This document shows, piece by piece, positions 35,426-47,300 of a stretch of 64,000 nt of DNA (position 1 is the first letter of the stretch; the number at the start of each line of letters is the position of its first letter). Source of the DNA: Oxytricha trifallax (lineage: Eukaryota; Ciliophora; Spirotrichea; Sporadotrichida; Oxytrichidae); the NCBI GenBank assembly GCA_000711775.1, contig ARYC01017339.1, positions 20,780-84,779 of the forward strand, given 5' to 3'. The notes beneath the pieces were generated by a model. It was not told the DNA's origin and did not search any database. It saw nothing but the letters and a program-made list of their open reading frames with translations. The translations under genes and the position numbers were made by a program.

Positions 35426-37125
35426 TCATAAACTCATATTTTAATTAAGTCCTAGTGGATTACTTTGCTTTTGCTTTTTGTATTTCTTTACCTTCATTTA
35501 TTCAGGATCCTCCTCGTATTTGTAATCGAACTCTGTTGACTTGTTAGACTCATCTGATCTGCATTCATTTAATATTTATTTTGAAATTTAGATTAAATTA
35601 ACATTTTGAAAGAATTGTTACATTAATATGTAACAAACTAACTATTAAACAATTTGTTATTTAACTACTAATTGCTTAATTCTAATTGTTATATTAAATA
35701 GTATTTTGTCAGTATCTTTTGGTAAATTAAATTATATAGTATTTAATATGTGATTTTATTTAAATTACTTATTAACTTTTAATAAGAAACATCTCTTTAT
35801 AATTTTTATTCAAGCCAGTCATCGTTCCTACCTTAACCACCAATAATTTTATTGAGCTATTCTTATATATAATGAATTACAAATAATATATTATTAATCA
35901 TCAGGTTAGCCTGATTTACTGACTTAAGCAGCAGCTCCATCCAGCACTTTCTTATCGAGGATGGGGAATTCAAGTTAGTAAATACCCAAATTTTCAATTT
36001 ATTACTAAATAACAATTGATAATTTTAAATTTTCCTCCCGTATCATTTTCTCAATACATTAGATCACTTGAGTTTAAATTAATATATAATAATAGCTATT
36101 AGGAGTGGTAGCTTCCTCTATAATTTATTGTATAATTATGAATGTTTCTATAACTTACATTTTGTGATGCGGTAGAATATCTTCTCAAGCAGGTCGATAT
36201 ACTCGTCCAAGTCAACATGGGTTGCCCATTAACAAATATAGTTCAATTATTCCATGTTTAAATTGAAATTTTACATATGATTTTTAGTAATTGGTGAGCT
36301 ACTCTAAAGAGAAGCTTGGTGAAAAGCTGGAATGAAAGCTAGTCTTGACCTCTGGAGTCCACTAGCCATTCCTCTTCAATTTCAGTCTTCATTTCTTCTT
36401 CTCTGTAGAGAGGGAGTAGGACCTTGTAGATTCTTTTCATTAACTATATATTCAAATTAGATATTGGTAAAATGGAGTGTATTTTCATAGAAAGATTTGG
36501 ATTTAACTTTTGTTAGTTGTTTTTTATTTGTGATTTATCTGACAGTAAAAATAAAAAAAATACTACTATGTTATATAGATGTAAAATTCCTTTAAAGATT
36601 GAGATATAACAATGAAAGTTCTAAAGACATACCTCAACATAGTAAGTTTTTGGTAAATTCTAATAGTTGGTGCTGTCTTAATTTGAGTCTCTGAGCATCT
36701 GCCAATATTTAGTTGCAATCTCTTCAAATTTCACGTGAGCACACATTTTCTTCTCTTCAATCTTGAAGGCTTGATAGTAGAACAAGAAATCTATTCACAG
36801 AAATTTAAAATTTTACAAAATAAATAAAAAAATTGTTATTTTGGATACTAATCTCATGATTGATACAATATAAATAATTCATTATATTTTTTATAGCAGA
36901 AATAAGTATTAATTGAGTGATGAGTTTCAAATATATAGTTTGGTAATAGTCTTTCCAATATATTGTATTTTATCATATAAAGTGTATAGTAATAGTTTTC
37001 TTTTATGGTTTATGATAAAATTTATTAACAAATAAACTCTTGATATAGTATGGTGACTTACCATCTTTGGGTTTCTCGAAGTCGTTATCTGAATCGTACT
37101 GTTTGTCGTGCGTCTAGCCAGACAT
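35426..37125 (-). CDS. Conserved-looking protein of unknown function
   Basis: From ATG 37125: MSGQTHDKQYDSDNDFEKPK then an interruption of about 300 bp, then FYYQAFKIEEKKMCAHVKFE and ATKYWQMLRDSNQDSTNYQN, another interruption, KRIYKVLLPLYREEEMKTEI with EEEWLVDSRGQDQLSFQLFT, then WATHVDLDEYIDLLEKIFYR, and a final charged tail FDYKYEEDPEQMKVKKYKKQ ending at TGA 35426-35428. The repeated long AT-rich gaps at similar spacing indicate both introns and IESs. The helical acidic sequence around LDEYIDLLEKIFYRI is EF-hand-like in texture, but I see no complete calcium-binding loop. I do not recognise the family. Confidence 0.55.
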
Positions 37126-37334
37126 ATTTTAAATTTATTTTCTTAGGATTTAATAATTATATTTCACTCTTATCAGTTATGTTTATTTACATTTGCAATT
37201 TCACGAATTAATACTCTATTGGTAATAAATTGTATGTAAATTTATTCATAAAAAATAAGAAATTACTTATAAAAATAGTAAGCTAAGTGATTGGTAAATT
37301 ATATTGTAATAAATTTGAAATATATTCAATCAAA

Positions 37335-39290
37335 ATGGAAGTAGAATTATAAATGGATATCATGAAAGAAACTGACCTATTAAGTTCTTAAATCCTTAAT
37401 TTCCTTGAGAAATCAAAATTAGAACTTGACACACTTATTACTCCCCTATTAAATAACGAGCTTATTTTAAAGTAATCTATTGTAAGAATAATATAATATC
37501 ATGTTTCTATTTTCTGTCTCTATTATTAGATATTTTCCTATGTTTTCTAGCAAATTTTTTCTTTCAAATTAATGAATAAATTCTTACTTATATCGATTAA
37601 ATAGGATAATCAAAACCCTTGAGATTTCTACCTAAAAGCTAAAGATAACTTATTGAAACAAGATTTAACGATAGAAGAGTAGAAACTGCAAATTAAATTA
37701 CTGTAAAATACTCACAATTTAGAAAGAGTAAATTACTAATAAAAGTTGCAAGAATTAGATAATGATAAAAATTAAGAGATAGAAAGTGTCAAAAATCAAT
37801 TAATTGATAAAATTGAGAAGAGTCTGTAGACAATCGAGAGTTTAATAAAGGATAAAGAGTAGATGTAGATTAAAATAGAGGATTAACCAAATTAAAATAA
37901 TATTTAATATATATTTTTTCTTGAATTTTAGCATAAAAAGATTAAAGTATTGAAATAAAATTTTATTCAGATAAATATTTTTAATCTTTTCAAATGTATT
38001 TCCTTTAATAAACTTTCCATTCTAATTTCCTAATAAATTAAAGTCATTTGAGCTTTTTTCTCAAAAATATCGCTTTAATTTGATAAAAAGATCTTGGAAA
38101 ATTTAAATTTAAACCTCTTAATTTTTCTTTTTTGTTTGAGTATTTAATATTAAATATTGAGAGTAAAAAATTAACGGTAGAGATTGAAAGACATTCAACA
38201 ATAACACCAGCAAGAACTCCTAGATTTACAAGACTAATTCAAAAAACAGATAAAATCTCAAAAAGAGCAGTGGTTAGTATAAGAACGTGTGAAAAAAGAG
38301 AAATGGGAGCAGGAAATGCGAACTCAAATTAAAAATGGAACTGTATAATAGCTATAGTTTTCAATTTAAAATATTCTTGATAAAAATAAGGAAGAATTGA
38401 GGGATATGCAAGATTAGTGCTAAATTGAAGTTAAGTAATAGAAAGAAATTATTGTGTAAGAGTATTGGGGAAAAATGTAAATTATTTATGCTATTTGTAT
38501 AAGCAGTATTCTATTTTAATTTACTTAATTTAATTTCATGTTAAATTGGCAATATGAAAAGAAAATAGAGTAACTTAGAATAAAATATCTCGAAGAAAAA
38601 GAAACCTCTTTATTTTTATTGAGATAAAAAACACAGCAACAACTGCAGGAATAATTTGAATAATTTCAGGTATAATTTGAAGAGGAAAGAAAAAGAATGC
38701 GAGAATCCCAGGTTTTAAGTTTGGTACGAAGTTAGACTTAAGATACAGAAGAAGTTTAGAATCTCGTTTTGGAATTGAAAAAATAGCATAATTAAGAGAA
38801 ATAAGTTTTATTGAGCAAATTTCAAACCAAGGAGAATGGATTACAATAAGAGATATAAAAGTTGCAATAAAAACTTTCAAATTTTTAAGATGCTTTAGGA
38901 TCCTAAGAAAGTATTAAGTATTAGAAAATTTTGCAGTAAGAACTAGCTTTTGAATTATAAGTTAAAAGTTCTTCTTAAAATCATTCAACTGAAAGTAAAA
39001 ATGATCTTAATTCCGAACTCTAGAAAGAAAATAGTAAACTAGTTCTATAAATTTCAATTTTAAAGAAAGAACTATAAAACTCTCATCTAGATATGGATTC
39101 ACTATCTTCAAAGATAAAACAACTTGAATAGCTTTTATCATAATAGGATGAGGAGAGAATACAATAAATGCAGAAAATAAATGAACTTTTTGAGAATTAA
39201 TCATAAATGAGTCAATAAATTGAAACTACACTGAGAATTGAAATTCAAAAGTACAAAGAGGAAATTAAATTACTAAAAAAGAAGAAATGA
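37335..39290 (+). CDS. Long coiled-coil protein
   Basis: From ATG 37335: MEVELQMDIMKETDLLSSQI, then a break at about 37485-37600, then nearly continuous coiled coil rich in Gln, Lys, Glu and Leu: QKLQIKLLQNTHNLERVNYQ; ERVKKEKWEQEMRTQIKNGT; KEELRDMQDQCQIEVKQQKE; LQQEIQKLQQKLSNFQDALG; SSKIKQLEQLLSQQDEERIQ. It ends KEEIKLLKKKK at TGA 39288-39290. Interruptions are also visible near 37895-38150 and 38480-38560. Most Gln codons are TAA/TAG. There is no membrane segment or catalytic motif. A structural, cytoskeletal or basal-body role is plausible but not shown. Confidence 0.65.
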
Positions 39291-39317
39291 TTTTATTTTA
39301 TATTTTATTTTATCAAT

Positions 39318-39851
39318 AAATATATGGGGGGGGGGGAAAGTTTCCTGCACTCGAGGAAGTTTCCTACACTGTTTTTTTCTTTATGTTAAATTTAATAAAT
39401 TTTACATAAATATACAAATTTAATATTTTTATGACCCATTAAATATTAAGAGCATATTTTTCATCATTGAAATAGCTCAAGAAAATATAGTCTAACATTA
39501 TATAGGCATGGTAAGAACAAGATAAATTGAATAATAATGACACTAACAATTAGATATAATATTTGGAATCACTATGGTAAAGCAATATAATATTTAAGAG
39601 ACAGAACCTACAAATATCATATGAAAAATGTCAAAGTTTTTGGAATTTTAAGATAGATATTGATAATTGATTAATAAATTAAAGTATAAGTATAAAAATG
39701 AAATTAGTCCTGAAGTTGGTTGATAGTTGTTATAAAGAATAATTTAATGTAAAAAAATTAAAAATTAAAAAATTAAAAAAAGTGCAGGAAACTTCCCTAA
39801 AATTATTTTTTTATCATAAACCAGTGCAGGAAACTTCCCCCCCAAATATAT
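39318..39851. mobile_element. Inverted-repeat element with a G11 run, intergenic
   Basis: Left end: ATATAT, then eleven G (39326-39336), then AAAGTTTCCTGCACT. Right end: AGTGCAGGAAACTT, then seven C (39837-39843), then AAATATAT. A second, inner copy of the GGAAGTTTCC / GGAAACTTCC motif occurs on each side. The core is AT-rich and non-coding. It lies between the coiled-coil gene and POLD2. Probably a miniature inverted-repeat element removed during development. Confidence 0.7.
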
Positions 39852-39942
39852 TTTACCAATCAATAATTATTATTCATAAACATCTTTTAGCAGAAATAAT
39901 GCGGGATTTTTATATAATTCAAAACAAAAGTATTTAAGTTTA

Positions 39943-40917
39943 ATGGCGGAAATAGAACAGTATTTGCAAAATTTCTTGAAGATCGAAGAGTAGTAAACTT
40001 AAGATTTCTAAATGAGCACTGGTGAGTCTCTGCACAAGCGTTCAAACGAGACCTACAAACTCCATGATGAATAGTACATTATCAAACACAATTCAAAGGA
40101 TATTGTACAGTATGCAACATTTTATTGGCTGAGATTACAGAGTCTCAAGCCTCATGTCAGGGAAAGTGCAGAATTGAAGTGGGAGAAAGATTAGCATTTG
40201 ACTTATGTCACAAACATTTTGGATATAAGACCTGGTCAACTTACAGTCATAATAGGTACTATTTTTAAAGAAATGCCTCTCAAGCCTTCAATCTTGAAAA
40301 ATGTATTGGGTGTTCTTGGAACTCAGAAATTCAAGCATGGTTTGTATGTCGGGGAAGAGGATTATGCAGTTTTAGAGGACAGCTCAGGCAGAATAAGATT
40401 AAAGAAGGGCTTAAAGTTCAATCCAGATTTCTTCGTATCTGGTTCAATTCTAGGCTTAAAAGGAGTTGTAGATACAAACGGCTTCTTTGAAGTTCATGAT
40501 CATACTTATGCAGGTATTCCTTTTAGTGAACCTCTCCCTAAAAGTGTTAATATAAGAAACCAAAGAGATTTGTACTCCCCAGAGGCCCTAAGTGATCCAA
40601 AGAGAGAATTCGTGGCACTAGTTAGTGGTTTGGAATTTGGCAAGACTACAGATGTATTTTCATCTGAAATGCTAATTAGGTTCTTTAAAGGTGAACTTGG
40701 TGGTCCCAAAAATGCTAAAGTAAGTTTTTTATACAATCATGTAATTTTTCTAAAATTAGTTGGCAAGTTAAATTTCAAGAGTCGTGATTTGTGGAAATTC
40801 CATCGTCTAACCAGAAGATACTGATTAAGTTCTTAGAGGTTCCTATAGAGTTTAAAACTTAAATCAAAGGTAAATTAAAACATCAATATCTTAACTTGAT
40901 GCATAGAGTTTATAAGA
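39943..40917 (+). CDS. POLD2: DNA polymerase delta small subunit, N-terminal MDS block (scrambled)
   Basis: ATG 39943 starts MAEIEQYLQNFLKIEEQQTQ. The family motifs appear in order: QYATFYWLRLQSLKPHVRES; VIIGTIFKEMPLKPSILKNV (POLD2 has CVVGTLFKAMPLQPSIL); YAVLEDSSGRIRLKKG (OB fold); EFVALVSGLEFGKTTDVFSS. A 40-nt intron at 40720-40759 joins NAK to LASQISRVVICGNSIVQPED, the start of the inactive phosphoesterase domain (human HVSRVILAGNS). After SYRVQNLNQR a second short intron is followed by VYK at the pointer TATAAGA (40911-40917), where this block stops. The C-terminal half is on the opposite strand at 49200-48220. POLD2 supports the catalytic subunit of polymerase delta in replication. Confidence 0.9.
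40911..40917. other. Scrambling/inversion pointer TATAAGA
   Basis: Matches TCTTATA at 49194-49200, its reverse complement. Joining here to the minus strand gives RVYK-TISDVLDTFELFLHNL in frame. The match extends imperfectly (TAGAG one base from the pointer on both sides). Confidence 0.82.
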
Positions 40918-41052
40918 TTATAGTTATGCTTTCTGCTAAAAATCAGAATGAATTTCTGAATTATGTTGGTGATAATAAAAAATTACAAGATTAACTAGCA
41001 ACCTTTTTCAAATTAAATTTTCTTATAGTATAATAAAGTTATAATTAAACAC

Positions 41053-41605
41053 TTAGCTAAAATAGCATAATAATCGTGAATATAATCAATTAATTAACTT
41101 TGTACATTTCTATTTATTTATATTAATTTTATTATATTTTTAGGTACTCTACCGCATTTTAGCTGTTTTGCGGTAGAGTACCTTAATTATATTAATTAAA
41201 AAATAAATAAAATTTAAATGCTATGAATAAATAAGTAATTTAGTTTGTAGAAAAGGTAATATATAATAAATAAAATTAAAAAAAAAGAGAGAATAATCTC
41301 AAAATGTTGCAATATTAAGCAACTTCATAATGGGATTGAGTTTGAAATTTTGAAAATTATTTATTTATTAAATTTATTTACTAAGTTTAAATTATCAATT
41401 ACTTTTTCTACAAACTAAATTACTTATTTATTCATAGCATTTAAATTTAATTTATTTTTTAATTAATATAATTAAGGTACTCTACCGCAAAACAGCTTAA
41501 ATGCGGTAGAGTACCTAAAAATATAATAAAATTAATATAAATAAATAGAAATGTACAAAGTTAATTAATTGATTATATTCACGATTATTATGCTATTTTA
41601 GCTAA
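41053..41605. mobile_element. 553-bp palindromic element with internal hairpins
   Basis: Termini TTAGCTAAAATAGC and GCTATTTTAGCTAA. The arms (about 208 bp each, 41053-41260 and 41398-41605) are nearly perfect inverted copies around a spacer of about 140 bp. Each arm itself contains a hairpin: GGTACTCTACCGCA ... TGCGGTAGAGTACC with an 11-12 base loop. No coding capacity. It lies just after the POLD2 N-terminal block. Confidence 0.85.
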
Positions 41606-42021
41606 CTCTATTAAGTGGATCTAGCTTAAATGGAAAAGATGGCAACCAGAGATGTAATAACTCAATTATAATAAATTCTAACTGTTTTTAGTTTGGGTAC
41701 AACGAGATCGATAAAGACTCGTAGAGTTAGTCGCCCACTAACAACTAAGATTTAGGAAACAAAACCAATCAAATAAATATAAAATTAAGTTTCATATATG
41801 AGCCATTTTGATTTGTGTGAATGTTGCAGAGAGTTTTATTAAATAAGTGAATCATAATTTAGGAAAATTAGTGATTTTGGTTTGAATAGTATATAAAATA
41901 TGGTATATGCTTCGAGAATTATTGTCTTAAATGAAAATAATATAATAAATGCTAGTTAAATAAATAAATTACAATTTATAAATGGAAATCGATAAATTAA
42001 AATGAAATTATTATTAAGAAA
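41606..42021 (+). other. Open frame of uncertain status
   Basis: A TGA-free frame runs from ATG 41630 (MEKMATRDVITQLQQILTVF) for about 120 codons. The first 50 codons look coding-like (SLGTTRSIKTRRVSRPLTTK); the rest drifts into AT-rich sequence. It could be an MDS of an unknown gene. Not enough to call a gene. Confidence 0.3.
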
Positions 42022-43661
42022 ATGGAAACATATGGAGATCAATGCTAATGGAGCGGTTACACTCACAAAAATGTAAATTACAAAAAATCATATCTAATTT
42101 TTATATTTTAAAGAGGTCCAACTAAGTAAGAAACGGTGAAGAACAAGACATACAACTCGCAGCAGAACTGGACAGATGAGAGAATCAACGAAATTAAGAA
42201 GAAAATGTTCGACTATCTTAAGAATAGTGCCTAGACTAAGTAACGCTCTTATAATTCATATTCTGATTATGATAATAGGTATTCTATTAAGCTGCTTAAA
42301 TTTCCATTTTAAAATATATATTTTCACTCATTTTTCATAAATATATCCTAAATCTTGATGTGAATAAGAAGCAGCACAGCAACACACTCACAGGGAAATA
42401 AAGATTATAACAAATTGTTGATATGGGTATGTCCACGATTGAAATAAAATCCCCTTTGCAACCTAAATTTACTACAGTATCCTAAAATCCGAGACATACT
42501 ATACAAGCTATTCAAAGCAACTCTATCATCGAAGGGTTAATGACTCCTATGGGCTCAAACAATAGTATGTTTTTTATTCTATATATTGACTAAAAATTGG
42601 AACATTTTCCAAATATAAAAAAATAATAATCTAAAATTTATACACGCTTTTTAATCATAATCTTTTTAAATATAATAAAATGGCACGTAACTCGAAATCG
42701 ATAAAATTTTGAGATACCTGCCGAATCAATAGAAATAAGAAATCAACTTTTAATATACTTTATATAAATGAAATTAAGTTTAAATAAAATTAAAGTTCAT
42801 AAATTAAATTTTAATATAAGAATGAATCATTTATATTGCTCTATGTATAAAATTATAAATCTATAAATTCATTGTAAAAGTAAGTATATATAGTTACATT
42901 TTGATTTTTACATATTAAAATTTAATTTATAAACTTTAATTTTATTTAAACTTAATTTCATTTATATAAAGTATATTAAAAGTTCATTTCTTATTTCAAT
43001 TGATTCGGCAGGTATGTCAAAATTTTATCGATTTCGAGTTACGTGCCATTTTATTATATTTAAAAAGATTATGATTAAAAAGCGTGTATAAATTTTAGAT
43101 TATTATTTTTTTATATTTGAAAATTGTACCAATTTTTACTCATTAAAAATGAGATCTTTATGCTATATTTTTTAATGAATATTTCCATATGTTTCAATCG
43201 TTTAAATTTTATTATAGGAACGAGAACAATGGCTAGTAAATTTTAAAATGCAGTGGAGACCATTAAAAAGTTGAATAGGACTTAATTGGCTATGCAGCAA
43301 GTCAAAGAGGAGGAATCTTAAAAAATTCAAGAGAAGATGTCCAAACAGATTAAGGAAAACTTCAAAATATTCTTGTGTATAGTTTTAATCCCTAAATAGT
43401 AATTTTTATTGCTGAAATAGTATTTAAAATGTTAACTTTATCATCTCGTAAGTAGAGCAGGAGAATATCAAGGGCAACTTGAAGAAAAAGAATTCCCTCT
43501 TCTTTAATGAGATGGATGACGAATGGGACGATTTTTTAGCAAGAAGGGCTTAATTGCTTCCTCCATTGCCAAAAGTTCATGCGCATGGCCATGGTCACGG
43601 ACATCATACAATATCTCAAATAATAGAATATAAATCTTTTTTAGATTTTACTTTATTTTGA
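42022..43661 (+). CDS. Unknown protein with His-Gly C-terminus
   Basis: From ATG 42022: METYGDQCQWSGYTHKN, then an intron of about 50 nt, then TKQETVKNKTYNSQQNWTDE and INEIKKKMFDYLKNSAQ, another break, STIEIKSPLQPKFTTVSQNP and IIEGLMTPMGSNN. A GTATGT...TTATAG intron (about 42567-43217) containing a 548-bp inverted-repeat element separates this from RTRTMASKFQNAVETIKKLN, which continues the frame. After a last break comes FFNEMDDEWDDFLARRAQLL and a His-rich end HAHGHGHGHH; the in-frame TGA is 43659-43661, though the codons after the His run look AT-rich. Mostly helical and charged; no family recognised. The gene lies inside the gap of the scrambled POLD2 gene. Confidence 0.5.
42591..43138. mobile_element. 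548-bp inverted-repeat IES in an intron, TA-flanked
   Basis: Termini TAAAAATTGG and CCAATTTTTA. The arms of about 230 bp match nearly base for base (for example TAATAATCTAAAATTTATAC, and GGCACGTAACTCGAAATCG on one side with its complement on the other). It is flanked by TA. The surrounding sequence forms a GTATGT...TTATAG intron of the unknown gene, so removal does not touch coding sequence. Confidence 0.85.
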
Positions 43662-44389
43662 CGACCAAAAATAACAACCTAGTAATTTTAAACTCTGACT
43701 ATCTTAACTTAGATTTCTATCATAAATATTGAGGATTAGTTGAATAATAGAAATATGCCTAGCCTCCTTTATACTTTTGTTTATATCTAAGCATTTACTA
43801 ATATAATATATGGTAAAACATCTTTAAAGAAAAATTATGTAATTTTTATATGCCATACATGTAGATTCTGAATATAGTAATTATAAAGAGACAAGTAAAG
43901 TATAATATAATTCCTTCATTTAGAGCTTGAATATTTCTAAATGCATTATAATATGCGATAATTTGTTAAAAAATATAATATGAAGGCTTGGTAATATCAA
44001 AATGACTAAATAAATTGAGGTGAGAATTATGGGGTTTAGATACTGGACCTTTAGATCATGATAGTATTCGTAAGTTTACAAGATACAATTTTCTTTAGCT
44101 GTTAAACAAAACAATTTGATTTTAAAGATGTTAATAAAAATAAATAATTTAACAGTAAATTCTTAGATTTACAATTCATTGAATTTACATTAAAATAAAA
44201 CAGCCTTTTTAATTGAATCATCAAAAACTATTTTTTATAAGTTCGCTCTTTTCTGATTAAAAAGAAAATTGCTTATCCTAATATATTTAAATTAATTTCT
44301 TTAAAAATTTAATATACTTTTAACTCATTATACTCATAAAAAATCACTTTTTTTTTTGCATAATCCATTTTACGTGAACAAAAATTGAA
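43662..44389. other. Long AT-rich intergenic stretch
   Basis: About 730 bp with no gene or inverted repeat that I can see. The N-terminal cytoplasmic part expected for the following channel is not visible here. Confidence 0.5.
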
Positions 44390-47300
44390 ATGGGTATTAC
44401 TTATAACCTATTTATAGCTAAATTCATTTTTCGGTGTAATGATACTTGGGTGTTCTGGTGGGACATTATGGTGTTGATCCTGGCTATTGTAATTTGCTTC
44501 ATGCTCCCAGTAGCAATCGCCTACTAACCCCCGTTCGAGCATTCAGTGGGATGGCATGTGTTTGAGTATGCAGTCGAAGCGATCTTCGCTCTTGACGTAC
44601 TCTTCAAATTCAATACCACTTTATATGATCATGACGGAAATGAAATCTTTGATCGCAAACATATTGCTATTGACTATCTTTGTGAAGCACATTAAAGGCT
44701 AAAGAGTTTTATAAAAAAACTAAATTATCTTTTACTATTGAAAATAAAGACATGGAAAATATTTTAATCTATAAGAATAATTATCCATTTTATTACATTT
44801 TAAGTTGCATAATTGTTTTAAAAAGATATATGCTAATCACACAATCTGATTAATTTTTAACTCTATCTCAAATTAAGATCTGAAGGTTTATTTTATTACA
44901 GAAAACTATTTTTAAATTTACATAAATCCAAAAAAGCAAATATTTATTTATATATTTTAGTTATTCGAATTTAACATTCCCTAAAAAATCCTAAAACAGA
45001 ATTTAAAAATTCTCATAATAGTATTAATATAGAAAACATTTTTACAAAGTTTAGAGTTTTAAATTTCTGGATTGATATGGCAGCAACCTTCCCATTCAAT
45101 AAAATAAGCAGCAACGCTGCAGCCAAGCTAGCTCCCACACTTAAGGTTATTAGAATTACTTCTTTGACCCAAATTATCAAGAAACTCAGTGTTCGTGATG
45201 AGACAAAAGCTGTAATTTAACATTTCCGTTGTATATATTTATCCGTTATAGATGATTAAACTTTGCCAGTTAATATTCTACGTCGTTATTTACATTCACA
45301 TGAAAGCTTGCATTTGGTTCTATATGACCACTGAGAATTAGACTTGGCTTCCACCCATGTTCTGGGAGTCCCCAGTCGACTCTGATCATCAGCTCAGCCT
45401 GTTCTTTGGAACTGGCAATTACGGTCAGTAATATCTGGTATCTATATACTACTCAATCTTGATGATGAAGCCAAATGAAATTGCACCCAGGGCAGACAGT
45501 GAAACAATCATTTGCACTGTTATTTTACTCTTCGATTTAATCATAGCAGCCAGTATTTCTGGAAGTGTAGCTGTACTAGTCTAAATGGCAAATAGAAAAG
45601 CCACTAAATTCTAGAAACAAATTGATGTTGCTAACACAGCCATGAAAGATCTTGAGATTGCTGGAAATGTTCAAGGGCAGGTCAGAGACTTCATCGTCAT
45701 GATTCAATCAACAAGAGAGCAACAAGAGGAGCTCTAGAAGTTTTATGATATGATTTCACCTAGTTTAAAGTCAAAGGTCGCAGTAGAGATCTTTTCCTCA
45801 ATCATCAAGGCAAATCCTGAACTTAAGAAAGTCGTAAGATCCAAAATGGACGACATTAAGAGTGACAACATGGCCAGTATCAAATTAACAACAAGCAGAA
45901 TATTCAAACAAAGAGTGAAGGAAGTTGTGGTCTCTTTAATTGCTTCATCCTTGACTATAATTTAAAAGGTTATTTGAAAATAACATTTATGAATTTATAC
46001 TCAGTTAACCCAACCAGAAGATATTATTTTCCACTAATATGGAGAATGTAACGATATGTATTTAGTTGCAAGGGGTGAATCACTATTTAATATAAAAAAT
46101 TGGAATATTATACTATATCCAAAAGTAATAAAGTCATTTTAAAAGAGAACTTAGATACTTTTTAATTATGTATAGATACTAAAGATAAACAACATAAAAG
46201 AGATATCTTTTTAAAATAGTAATATTTAATGCGTTGTTAACATTAGAGACGAAAACAACAAAATTGTGAAGAACTTTAAGATTTTAGGACCAGCTGATTA
46301 CTTTGGTGAAATCGGTTTGGTGTACGGCTGCAAGAGAACAGCAACTGTAGTATCTAGAAAGTATACCACTTTAGCTAAACTATCAAAGTCTAAGTTCAAC
46401 ATGATCGTCACTGAGTTCCCTAGGCTCAAGGAGATCTTGAAGAAGGGTATCTTTAAGTACAATGATAGAATGAAAAAGTTTATTAAGTCTTGCCTTAATA
46501 AAATTCCTTACTTCCAAGGTATCTCCGAGGACGCTATTCATGATGTCATCTATCACATGAATCTCAGACATTTTAACGAGGGAGACATTATCCAGAATCC
46601 TGGTGATTCCACTAAATCTCTGTATTTCATTCAAGAAGGTATTGTTGAAGTTTACGCAGATTTCGATGGACATCACTTTGTCATTGAGAGACTTCATAGA
46701 GGTTCAATTATTAACTACAGAAATTGGTTCAACGAAGACGATGCTATGGTTTACATTAGATTCGAAACAAATTCTGTTGTATAGGAATTTACTTTGGAAG
46801 CGATGAATAAAGTGTGCAAAATGCACAAATCAGATCTTGAAGAGAAATTCCTAAGATATCAGTCAGATATTTCTAAGACTTAATTGTCTTACCCATTAGA
46901 TTACATTATGAATCTCCCTTCTGAACTTAGAAACTAGAACCTTTCTTAGAAAAAGTAATAACTCGCTTGGAAATTAGAGAACCTCTAAAAGAACATTGTG
47001 ATTTATATTCTTAAGAATCTGTTATATTTATAGTGATGAGAAGAATCCAAGAGATCAAGCTTCAAAAGTTGAAGCCAGGCCTCAAAGAAGCCATCAATAT
47101 TACTATGCAACAAAAGGCTGAGAGAGATACAAAGATCAGAAGCAAGCTCAAAAAGAAAGTCATGGAAATCTATGAAAGAGAAATTTCCATCAATCTTAAT
47201 GAGGAAGATAAGAGATTCTCAAGAATTTTGCTTCAGGTCGACAGACTCCACAAGATTTTCATTATATTTATCATGCTTACTACTTAATTTTTAATTTATA

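Noticed and set aside
38575-39204. Minus-strand hydrophobic frames that look like membrane proteins
   Set aside because: They are the antisense of a Gln/Lys-rich coiled-coil gene whose + frame runs for hundreds of codons with TAA/TAG as Gln.
44703-45061. AGAGTTTTA repeat as pointer of an IES in the CNG-like channel
   Set aside because: The 9-bp match is exact, but removal of 350 bp puts the downstream WIDMAATFPF exon out of frame, so the true boundary must lie elsewhere.
46086-46230. TTTAAT repeat as pointer in the first CNB domain
   Set aside because: The 139-bp spacing does not keep the frame with the downstream exon; probably a chance AT-rich match.
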